Origin: Clytia hemisphaerica
Lineage: Eukaryota; Cnidaria; Hydrozoa; Leptothecata; Clytiidae
Length of the DNA: 64,000 nt
NCBI GenBank assembly: GCA_902728285.1
Contig: CACVBU010000975.1
Location: 710,637 to 774,636 of the forward strand
Direction of reading: 5' to 3'
The notes below the pieces were generated by a model that ran no database searches, had not been told where the DNA came from, and saw nothing but the letters and a program-made list of their open reading frames with translations. The position numbers and the translations under genes were made by a program. Shown here piece by piece: positions 47,459 to 58,200 of the stretch (the stretch's first letter is position 1; each line of letters begins with the position of its first letter).

Positions 47459-47523
47459 GTGGGTGGCAATATTTTCATGATTTTGTGACTTTTACTGTCA
47501 AATCAAATAGAGTCTAGGTAATG

Positions 47524-50035
47524 TTCTAGTTGGGGAGTTGCTAGTTTCGAGTTGGGATGTTCGTAAAACTTTACGGCGACCGAAAATTTTCTAATTTAAA
47601 CTAATGTAGCCCAAAAGTACAAATTTCAAATTAGCCAGTACCAAACATATTATTGACTTTAAGATCATGAAAATGGTAAGGTGCTAGCTAGCAAAGCCAA
47701 AATACTTAGTACTGTTATGTCATTGTCATAATGCTGACAACATGACACGTTCTTGTAAAAATATTGACAAAATCTTTAAATACAATGATTGTCAAACAAA
47801 TTCCCCCAAAAAATATTGATCATACTGCAAGTGATGCTTATTTTATAAAAGGATATAAGTTGACAGTCATCTTAGCCTCAAAAAATTCGACACTTTTTAA
47901 TAAAAATTTTGATCACATTATAAAATACAATGGTTCTAAAGTCACTTTAATCAAGAACAAGAATCGCAAAATTGCGACTAAATATTTCCTTAAAAATGAA
48001 GGTCATTATTGACATATATAAAAAGGGATAATTAGCCTTAGTAAAAGAAAGCAAGGTGAGAGTTACAAGTTACAATTCCAAGTCTTAAGTTGTTCAACAA
48101 CTCTACACATGTCGTGTCACCCTATTGAGGGTGAGCTTTTATCGTGAGAAAATAATATTTTAATCCACGCAAGTGGTAAAAAATACTTAGAGAAAATGGT
48201 ACTATGAAAGCCCATTCTATACTCCTATATGAGATAGTTGAAAGATCAGCAGTTGAGAGGGTTGATTAAAATAGAAATCAAAGCACACATAATAAAGTAT
48301 ACATATATATTTGTCCAGAAAGAACTGGCATGTTGTTTGCTTTGTTTTGGTATTTAAAAATATGTACTCATCAGTCCTAAAAAAAATAAAAATTTGAATA
48401 TAATGAGGGCAATAAGTCTGGTTAAATGTTACTTTATTCACAAGATTTAAGGATTACTGAAAAAATACTACTGCAGATGAACTCAAAAACTAAAACTTTA
48501 CAATAAATTTACATTAGGACAAAGTAAAAATCTATCTTTAATAGCAACAAAGAAAAGAATATGCCTCAAAGTTTTAAAGCATTTAAATAGCTTTAAACAG
48601 AGCTAGTCAGAGCTTCAATTCAGTTCAGTAGGTATAGAGAATTCAAGATTTGAAAACAGACACTGCATTGGTTTACAAGACTAGAGAAAGATGTCAACCA
48701 TCCACACGGTTCATGAAAAAAATAAAGTATTTATCAAAAAAAGGTTCTCTTTTTTTTGGTAATCAATTCCAACAAACAACAATCAAGATACCCTAACAGG
48801 ATCCCACGGTGTAAACAACAACAAAATCCACACCACCAAAATTGTAAAAATAAGTCAATATAATTTCTATCAACAATTTCTCGTCGTCGTAAGATGTTTT
48901 TTTTCCAAAATTCTGATACCAATCATGGCTTGAGTCATCATGTGTAGGAAACAAAACTGTGTATAACTACAAAAGTTTATTGAAAATCATCCCACGGTCA
49001 TGGTAAAGCTAAAGATTGATTTATCAACCAAACAAAATTGACGCCAAGTCAAATCTGTCGATTAAAAATTTCCATGAAAATTACAATCACAATCGAAACT
49101 TATCTCATAAAATGCTTTTTTCAACATTCTGGAGGGTTCAAAGTTAGATGTATCATATGTAAAGCCAAGCAATACATGAAAAGTCATTTGCTATCCCATT
49201 TGCCATTAGATATATGAGTCAAGAAATCAAACAAAAACCAACAAATCAAAAAACCAACAAGTCCCTTCACTTTCATGTCACATCGTGTTTATATGGGGTA
49301 ACCAGAAAGTCAATCCACAAGAACAGCCATCTCCCTTTATTATGGAGTGTTCCAAAACTATTGGTAGGTTGTTTGGAAGTAAAGAAACCCACACAGTTTG
49401 GTTTATTTTAAAAATTTTAACTTGAAAACAAACTGCATCTTTCTAGCAGCAAATACTCATGTTTCAACCTGGTACATAACAATCGCCAGTCGGGTCTGCT
49501 ACTAACATGTAATAGTTTTATTATAACTGGGCTTGAGAATCCGTAAGGAACTTGTAACATATATTATATATATAGTTTATCAGTCGACTTGAATCATGAT
49601 GCATTACTTATAATTCACTGGATGCATCTTTCGCTGTGAAAATAAAAACGGGCGTCAGTCAGGGCGTACGGAAGGCGTTTTGACACGGGAAATTATGGAG
49701 AAAGCCCGTTTTAATAAATATTTCCCTTTTGGAAAGCGGGAAATATTTAATTATATTCATACTCAATGTGATGCAGGAAATATAAATGGATATGAATTGA
49801 CAATAGAAAATAGCTTTCCATGCTCTCAGCGCACGTGTTTAAGGCAAATAAGCATATTACAGGTGGTATATGTATTATACGTATTATATGTGTTGTATAT
49901 TACTCTCAAATTACATTAACTTTCAAAATCGTACTTTTGATGTATGTTATTCTTTTTCGGTAGCCGGTAATTTTTTAACTCCCCAACTCGAAACTAGCAA
50001 CTCCCCAACTCGAAACTAGCAACTCGCGACTAGAA
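47524..50035. mobile_element. Putative 2.5-kb TIR element of unknown class
   Basis: GAGTTGCTAGTTTCGAGTTG at about 47535 is mirrored near 49998-50020 (GAAACTAGCAACTC); the outer TTCTAGT and ACTAGAA also mirror. On the right the block occurs twice in tandem. In between are short open frames (47764-48012 plus strand, 82 codons; 49680-49919 plus strand, 79 codons) with no recognised motif. AT-rich; no target duplication confirmed. Confidence 0.4.
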
Positions 50036-50571
50036 TAGTTTCCAAACTCAATCAAATATGTTTTTTGTTGAAATACACAGCGCTCCCTTGATGGCAGCAT
50101 AGCTTTAGAAAATAGTTCCCTGAATTCAAAATGCGAGTCAAAATGCTTAGTTAACGTCATATCATAAAAAAAATTTGGCAAAACCGCCCCTAAAAGGCTA
50201 GTCAGATGCAACCCTTGCGACCATAAAAGATTCCAATCCAATTTTCCCTTTTTAAATTGATTCAAATTTCATGTTTTCGAAATCATTCGCCTTTTTTTGT
50301 AGGATTTCTTCGCAAAAATACATCCTGTCTTTCACAGTAAGCACCCCAAGCGGTAGGCTTATGATATGAGTTATGCAAATAAGACTACCCCTGCCAAATT
50401 CGAACCCAGTGCTTCAATTCAACTTTGATTGATAGCGCTTACGAAAGGATGGTATCACGTCACTTGTAACAAACAACAAAAAATACTCGAAAGAATGGGC
50501 AAGTGGCTCAAAATGAATGGTTTGCCACCGTTGATGATACCCAAGAAGAGGACTGATTCCATACCTTATCG
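50036..50571. other. Non-coding stretch
   Basis: No supported gene. A minus-strand GGGTTCGAATTTGG near 50390-50410 resembles a pol III B box but has no convincing partner. Confidence 0.3.
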
Positions 50572-50969
50572 GGGGAAAGTGACGAAAATTTTGAGTGGGT
50601 GACGAAATTTTTCCCTGACGAAATATTTCCCCGACATTTTATCACCCGATCAAAACTCTTACCCGAAATTTTATACCGCAACCAAAATTCAAATCTAATT
50701 TTTTCACACCTTTATTTACCGAAATTAAATTAGTGCTTTAAACGTCGAATTACATCAAGATCCATTTTCGAGCTAGTGAAGGAAACCATGCATTTTGGAC
50801 AGTTTAGTCGGGTGAACGTGACAAATTTGAAATTTTTGTCGGGGAAAAGTGACGAATTTGAAATTTTGGTCGGGGGAAAGTGACGAAAATGCCTAGGTGA
50901 CGAAATTTTCCCCCGACGAAAAAAAACCCCGACTAAATAAAATTCCGATATTATTTTCTCGATAAGGTA
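50572..50969. mobile_element. TA-flanked element with TACCTTATCG ends
   Basis: TACCTTATCG at 50572 and CGATAAGGTA ending at 50969; the interior carries recurring GTGACGAAA(A/T)TTT and complementary TTTCCCCGAC words on both strands. No coding capacity. Shares its terminal word with the elements at 18325 and 17679. Confidence 0.6.
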
Positions 50970-51031
50970 TTCCCATAACAACGGCTTAGAGAAGAGAGAG
51001 AAAAAGGTGCCGTTTTTGGGGGACCCTTAGG

Positions 51032-51069
51032 AGCATAGATATATAAAAGCGCTTTTATATATCTATGCT
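51032..51069. repeat. Perfect 38-bp palindrome
   Basis: AGCATAGATATATAAAAGC is followed immediately by its exact complement (centre between 51050 and 51051), with no loop. Confidence 0.9.
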
Positions 51070-51286
51070 TAGGAGGGATTTTTTCAAAAATAACAGAGAA
51101 AAATTATCGAAAATTATAACGTTTTTGAGAACCTGTTGTAGATTTTAGCTCGATTTTTGTCCAAACTTTTGTAAATCACGACCCTTCGAGAGCGAGAGGA
51201 AATTTCGATTTTCGTGAATTTTGGACCCTTACATACAGAGGCTCAATATACAATAATTTGCTTTTTAATATGGTACCCCTTTGAGC

Positions 51287-52592
51287 CCGGGGGGGGGGGC
51301 ACTGACCTTGACGACCGACGGGGACGTGTCGCTGGAGTTTCAAAAGTCGATCCTGTCAGAAATGAAATTTGATGAAAAATAGACCCTGCCAGAAGAAAAA
51401 TTCGATGAAAAACCTACCCTGTCAGATTCTACTATGAAAAACCTATAGCTTTACCCTGTCAGATTCGAACCTGAAAAACTTACCCTGTCAGATTCTATGT
51501 TAAAAACCTACTCTTTATACACGTATTTCGCGTTTTTCGTAAAGTATAACGTGATATCAACATTTTCGGTTAAAAAACTACAGCATTGAATAAACATTAA
51601 ACCTCAATACCTTGAAAACCGACCAAAAGAATGGACGACGAGAGTTATGAAATTACAAAGTAAACATATCTTTAATATTATTCAAAATCATCACTCTCTA
51701 CTTCCACAAAATGTGCTTCAAAACTAGAAAGGTCATACAATATTATAGATGTACAAGAACAAATAGAACGCTATAGTTTCAAAAAAGGTAATAATGAACG
51801 TAGATAAATTTCAGATATCCGTTTCCAGGATTACCGTAGGATCACATAAGATTCCGATTCCCGCTCTAGCATTACTGGCGCTTCTCCGGGATCATTCCGC
51901 TAGTTTTCCCGGGCATACTGGCAGAAAAAAGTGAATTAATCCAAGCTGGCAAATCATAAAACGCAAAAAAGAAGTAATATTTTGATTATTTTTATAATCG
52001 GCCAACTTGTTTCATTGTTTTCAACTAGTCGGAACTAACTATCATCTGTTTTCAAGTGGCAAGTGGAATGTTATAGCAGGAATCGGAATCTTATGTGATC
52101 TTACGGTAAGGGTCTCAAAATCAGAACTGATGAAGTCTAGGTTTGAAAGGACTATACTTTGCAAGTATAAGCTTTAAAACGACGCTTTTACAAAGAGGAC
52201 GAGAGGATGTCAATGAGACTATTACAGAAGAGTCTGTTCTAAAAGCCTACAGCGGAATGTCTCAACGATATGGGAAGAAACAAAACATAACAGTTGAAAT
52301 AAAAAATCTGAATCAAAATCTACAATAAATTCTTGCAACATCTCATCTAGTAAAATCTGTTTGCCCCTCGCAGGGGTCTGCTCACTGCCGTGTCAAAACG
52401 ATTTGTAAAAGAACTCTACATGCAAAAACGGCAAAAACAGACCCTGTCAGACACACATCATGAAATTGCGCCCCTGTCAGATCAGGATTTTGCAATTTTA
52501 GATACCCTGTCAGTAATTCTGCAACACTGAAAAAGGTACCCTGACCAGCGGCACGTCCCCGTACCTATTTTTGCCTAAGTGCCCCCCCCCGG
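51287..52592. mobile_element. G-run-terminated TIR element with ACCCTGTCAG subrepeats
   Basis: The left end CCGGGGGGGGG followed by CACT and the right end AGTG followed by CCCCCCCCCCGG mirror each other; further in, CGGGGACGTG(T/C)CGCTGG also mirrors. ACCCTGTCAG recurs about every 25-40 bp near both ends (51350-51500 and 52440-52530). No transposase. Another MITE sits inside at 51832-52108. No target duplication seen. Confidence 0.65.
51832..52108. mobile_element. TA-flanked MITE, TACCGTAGGATCAC family, nested
   Basis: TACCGTAGGATCACATAAGA at 51832 and its near complement (one mismatch) ending ACGGTA at 52108, about 30 bp in all. TA at both borders. Inserted within the element at 51287-52592. 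Confidence 0.75.
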
Positions 52593-52966
52593 GCAGACTT
52601 TCGAGGATGTGAAAATAAGGCACCCTTATTGCTCGCACATATCGGGCACCCATTTTACGGTAAAATTTAAGTACTCCCCCGGGTCGGGTATCTTTATTGT
52701 AATATGTTTAATTATGTGCACGCCACAAATAAAGTAAAAATCATTAAACTAAAGTACTATAAATAAATAAAAGAGTTAAAAAAAGATAAAGATTGTATGG
52801 TATCAAGTGCAGGTGAATAGTGCGTGCCCTCCTTTCAATTAAGTTACATACCAGATCCTTCCTTACTTCTTTTGTTTTAATGTAGCATCGATTCAAAAGA
52901 TCCTGGAAATTACGAATTAAATTAAAACTATCAATACTAATACGGAAATACCATCGGATAACAACC

Positions 52967-53103
52967 TGGCTTCCGCCTCGATTTTTGTCCCGACACGCGC
53001 ATCAACTGCAGCGCAGCGAGCGGCTCCAATTAGCCAAATTCTGGAGCCGCTCGCTGCGCTGCAGTTGATGCGCGTGTCGGGACAAAAATCGAGGCGGAAG
53101 CCA
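52967..53103. repeat. CpG-rich perfect inverted repeat, 62-bp arms
   Basis: Arms 52967-53028 and 53042-53103 are exact complements around a 13-base loop. They contain CGACACGCGCATCAACTGCA and AGCGCAGCGAGCGGCTCC, strikingly GC/CpG-rich in this AT-rich region. A partial copy is at 54781-54835. Confidence 0.9.
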
Positions 53104-53880
53104 TTTTGTTTACATTTTTGGCTGGGGAAGCACTGCAAAACAGTGCTTTTTGAGTAGATTTGGTGATTCTTGGGAAGAAAGAAGAAGAATACTGCTTGAA
53201 ACCAACATTAAATGTATTGGAATAGACTTCTATCATACATTGGAATAACAGACAATACTTTTTGAACATAATGAATGTGTGAAACTTGCTTTTTTGTTTA
53301 CAAACTTCACTCAAGTAGTTTTGTCGATTTTGCTGCTTTCGAAAGCTGTTGATGAAGACTACTAACTTGCAGAAGTAACTTTATATTGGTACAAACAATG
53401 ACTATAATAGCTTCACAAACATTCCCTATCATGGAATTCAGCTGGGAAAGATTTTTTCGATCGCAATGAACAGTTTTGATATGAGAGCAGAGAGATATCC
53501 AAGATATAGGACGATATAGGCTCATAAGTCATAATTCAAACATGGTTTCATCTTATTCATCTGAAAAATGGCTAAAGAGACACCATCGGTCGGATCGGAT
53601 TCATCACTGACTGCGCTGAAGGATTAACTTTACTTTTAACTCTCAAAATTTTGTCGTTGAATCTTCCCAGTCGTCAAAGACCGAGTTATAATGTTATAAA
53701 AGTGACTGATTTTGTAGTACGTTTTACGTGCAGGTTTTGATTGGATCCAGGACAAGAAAAGGATAAGCAAATCCGAAGAAAGTGCCAAAAAATTCTGAAA
53801 TTTTGGAAGTACCGCAAAAATTGAAAGTACGTTACGACATTGACATGACCCCCGATTATTATTGTTTTGGATATCCAGAA
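53104..53880. other. Non-coding stretch
   Basis: No supported gene on either strand. Confidence 0.3.
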
Positions 53881-54096
53881 CACCATCAACGGCTCTAACT
53901 TGGGACGAGTGGTCATATCATGGGATGGTTGACTTTCTGGACTGTATTTTCACTGTTAAATCTCTGTTGACAACAAGTTTGTTTTCTATGATTTGCGACT
54001 ATGTTAATTAAATGACTTTGGAGGTTCGGTAAAATGATTGCCGAATTGCTGTCCCATGTTCTGTCAGACTGTCCCAAGTTAGAGCCTTTGACGGTA
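53881..54096. mobile_element. MITE, TACCGTCAACTGCTC family, copy B
   Basis: Left CCATCAACGGCTCTAACTTG (53883) and right CAAGTTAGAGCCTTTGACGG (54075-54094) are mirror images with a few mismatches. Interior words such as GACTTTGGAGGTTCGGTAAA are shared, inverted, with copy A at 10392. The left border no longer shows TA. Confidence 0.65.
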
Positions 54097-54780
54097 CAAA
54101 TCCACTTCAGGCAAAGTTATGATGCCTAAAGCACTGTCTGAAATTATTTTTTATTTGGATTATCAGTGCTCAATTCTGTTCGGTGGAAAAGCTTCCAACT
54201 TCCCAAGTACTGTCACAAAGGATTATGATAAAAAAATTTCGAGATGTTTTTACTTTATCATTAAATATATAAAATTTGTACAAAATTTGCTTCAGCCAAA
54301 TATTTTTATGCTTGAAAATAGTTTATAAATTATATTCTGTTGGATAATTTTGTGGTGGTAAAGATGAGAAAAACATAACATGAAGTCAAAATACTCTCAA
54401 ACACTTAAACATGTTTATGTATGATTTTACTTTTTACCTATTTCCCAACCCAAAATCTACTTATCATACTCAACTGAGGCCCAAAGTGAGCAGAAAAAGT
54501 TTTTCTAAGAAAAGTATTAGCCCAAATAAAGCATATACAGTACAAAAAGTTCATAGGCTATAGGCCAAAGACTGAGGCTGGGATAATTGAAAATTCCCCA
54601 AACGATGAGTGATTATAAACGTTTCATGTTTGGAAGAGGCTTTTTCTTGAAATCCAATAAAAGTTCCAACATAAATCCAATCTCTTTTTCCAATTTTTTG
54701 CTGGTAAAAAGAAAGGGGAGTCTCACTGTTTTCTTACCAAATATCTGCGAATGCCGCCTAAAAACGAAAGCGAAAGTATT

Positions 54781-54900
54781 TTTTGTCCCTACAAGCTGCG
54801 CACGGCAGCGCAGCGAGCGGCTCCAGAATTTGGCTAATTGTTAGCGCGTGTGTGGGGCGCACGGCTGCTGCTAAGCACTTGTGGCCGCCGTGTGCGCTTT
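54781..54900. repeat. Partial copy of the CpG-rich inverted-repeat sequence
   Basis: TTTTGTCCCTACAAGCTGCG followed by GCAGCGCAGCGAGCGGCTCC and GAATTTGGCTAATTG matches one arm plus loop of 52967-53103, then passes into other GCGCACGG-rich sequence. It lies about 350 bp upstream of the Dishevelled start. Confidence 0.6.
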
Positions 54901-55039
54901 GCTCGAAAGATAATAACTTGTTATGCTTTTACCAATATTTTGATCCTTTTCGTCTATTTCGCCATTTGCTTTTAATTTTATCATTTTGTTTGTTTGTTTG
55001 TGCTTTTCGCTTTTTTCCCGAAATCCGATTTATCGGAAA

Positions 55040-55247
55040 AACAGCTAGCAATAATCCCGCGTTTTGATTGGTCCGTTCTTATTTCTTTAGTATTATGTCG
55101 GCAGCCATATTGGATTTATTCGAAATCTGTTCACTGATCCTGGTTGTAAAATGGCGAACGTTTAGGCTGTTAGATTTTAAACGGAATAGTTGGATGTGTT
55201 TTTTAGGATTATTTTTAAGTCAAGAAACACTAAATACATAGAGGGTT
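55040..55247 (+). promoter_or_regulatory. Probable promoter/5'UTR of Dishevelled, with a 4-codon upstream frame
   Basis: An inverted CCAAT box (GATTGG at about 55066-55071) and GCCATATTGG near 55105 precede the coding start. ATGGCGAACGTT then TAG at 55151-55165 would form a very short upstream open reading frame if transcribed. Promoter identity is inference from position and motif. Confidence 0.35.
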
Positions 55248-58200
55248 ATGGCTGAAAAAGAGACTAAAATAATATACCATGTTGATGACGAAGAAACGCC
55301 ATACCTTGTCAAAATTCCAAAACCTCCTGACCAAGTAACACTGGGAGATTTCAAAAGTGTTATCAATCGTCCAAACTTCAAATTCTTCTTCAAGTCCATG
55401 GATGATGATTTTGGGTAAGAGGAGTTTTTTATTCTACAACTCTTTTCTACACTTTTTGCTCTGAAATTATTGTTTTCAGGTCAAAGTAAAAGTTCATAAC
55501 GGCATTCATATCATTAGTAACTTCTAAACTAAAACATACAGAAAGGTCCCTAGTTTTTACCCATCTAGCCTATCTATGCTTCATGGTTTAAAGTGGGTGG
55601 GTAGATAGGTAGAGTAGCCTAACAAAAGTATGTTTTTTTATCTGCTGACAATGGACTCTGGGACTGAAATTTTTGTCAGAGTATATATGTTCCATAAAGC
55701 TTGATGGTTCAACCAGTGTGGAAACGATGCAAAGTCTATGTTTGAACTAAGGTCTACGTCAAGAAAACGTCCCCAAATGGGTCCAGGGCAGAGCCCTGGG
55801 GTGGGATTCAGGGGGTGAAGCTTTGACTTACGCCAATATCTTACTTTATATCCGGTCCTTACACCAATTAGCCAAAAGTAATTATTGCCTCTTGTCGAAT
55901 ATATTTGGCGTACTGTGCACCATTTTCCAGGCTGGCATGGGATCATCCCCCCCCCTCAGGAAGATGGGGGGGGGGGAATCAGATTTTGGTGCCAGGGGGG
56001 AAGTGAAATTTTTAAGCTTGATGGGGGGAGAAAGGCGAATAGGGGGTATATTCAGTCCTCTACCTATTGGGGGGAGTAATAGGATAAATACAGACCTTCC
56101 TGGTGTGTTTGGGCATTCAGGCTTATGAGCCTTTCTTTCTAGGGATTTTGAGAGTCTTTTTTTTGCTATAGTAGCTTGCGAATTGAGGCAAGTCTGGATC
56201 ATCACTTCGCAACCCTTATACAATACGGCTAGGGGGATTTCCCAATTGGGGGGAGCACGGATTTTAAAGACAGGTGGGGGGAAAAGGCCAGATGGGGGAT
56301 TTTAGCTCTTATTAGGGGGGACCAAAAAGCTGGAAGACGCCATGGCTGGTGGTTCAATTATTACAAAGATTGCTTTGATAGGGTTTGTTTGACATTGTTT
56401 GAATTAGACTACTATCTACAGACTTTTTGCTAGACGCGATGTCACACAATGTCAACTTTTGGCTTTTCATCTGTCATCTTTTGGATTATATTCAGAAACA
56501 ATAGCGACAAATTTGTGGTGGTAAGATTTCATAGGAAAATATGCAAAACCTTTGCAAATACCATCAACTGCTCCAACTTGGGACGAGTTGTCGCAACATG
56601 GAACTTGTTGATATCTGGCCTGTATTTTCACTTACTGTTGAATCTTTTTGACAATAAATTTGTTTTGATAACTCCGCCAAGTTTATCAATCATACTTTCT
56701 GTCATAACAATGTCACGATAACTTTCACTTATAGCGCGCCCTTTTTAACTTTTGTTTTCATTCAAAATGACCAGACGCCAAATGGAGAATTAGAAACGTC
56801 TGCCGCCTAACCACCTACCGCCTGATGGGATTAACAAATACTGAGTGTGTAACTTGCCGAGCGAGTGTGTAACTTGCCGCGCGAGTGACGTCAAATGCTC
56901 CATCATTTTGCCACTAATTTGTTCTTCTTTGTTCCAGACATCGCGTTTGTTCCAGACATCGCGTTTGTTCCACTACGGATTTTTTCAATTTTTGATTTAA
57001 AAGCCTACTGGGTGCGAAAGAGAAATTGTGTATTTTTTAGTACGCCGTTCATTAACTCAAATCAAATGACTTGTTGTGTCAGATAGTCCCAAGTTGGAGC
57101 AGTTGAAGGTAGATCGTACTGATATAAAACTTTTATGCACAATTGCCATTATATTTAAGGGTAATCTTGTAAAAGAAAAATTAATTGAAAACCAGAAATA
57201 TTTACACCCTCTCATCTCTTTAGAACAAGCCCTTCAAAAAACCATAACATTAGGGGAGCCTTCCAAACTCAGACTTGCCGCAGAAAAAGTCAAATGGACG
57301 TTTAAGGGGTAGGGCTATAATTTGTTGACGTTCTTTCGTGGCAAAGAAATCCGTAGCAAAAATAAAGATGGCTGACGAAACAACGATGGAATATTTACAG
57401 CGAGCAATGGGAGAAGGGTTGAATATTTTGAGATCAAGTTTGATTGCCACGACGAACCCTTTTTGAAGGAGGGTAGGGGTTTGAAATCAGAACGTCCATT
57501 TGTTGAAGTTTTCTGTGGCAAGTCTGAGTTTAAAAGGCTCCCCTTAGATATAAACTCAAGCTGAAAAATCAGCAGCAACAATAAAAATTCCTATTCAGCT
57601 AACAGTAAATTATTCCCCTTGGAATAGCACGGCAAAATGATGTCATATCTCAAATCAAAACATTGATCTGAACTCCCTGATTTATGGCTACAATACTTGC
57701 TTTTACTAATGTGTTGTGCTGGAACTCATAGATCAAAACGGGGTTTTAACATTTTCTTGCACAGGAAATAGTACGACTAAGATATTATTGCTTTTAATTT
57801 GCATGTTTTGAAAGTTTGGTTTGTTTGTCTCCGTCTTTGTGGAATTTTTTAATGGCAACGACAGAAAATGCTATATCAAAAAGCAGAGTTCTAAAAGGTT
57901 TACAGGGAACGCCAATCAAAAATAATGTATGAAAGACTATTTCTTAGGGGCTGTCGATAACGAAATTTCTTTTGTATAACCGATTCAGACGTTAACCCCA
58001 TGCCTTCCTAACAGCCAAAATAGTCTTGAAAATTATACTTTTGAAAAATTATTCTTTCACATTTGGTTCGCAGACATGATGGAGGTTTCGATTTGAAAGA
58101 AAAATTTAAAATAGCAATCAATAGAAATTTTACAGCCTAAAGCTGTTAAAAAGGAAACTCCAAAAGTTAGCGGCGTAAACATTAACCACATAACTATAAT

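Noticed and set aside
47764-48012. 82-codon frame, Lys/Ile/Asn-rich
   Set aside because: Composition follows the AT-rich DNA; no homology-like motif, so not listed as a gene, only mentioned within the TIR element.
50390-50470. Minus-strand B-box-like GGGTTCGAATTTGG
   Set aside because: The B box is imperfect and no A box or cloverleaf could be placed.
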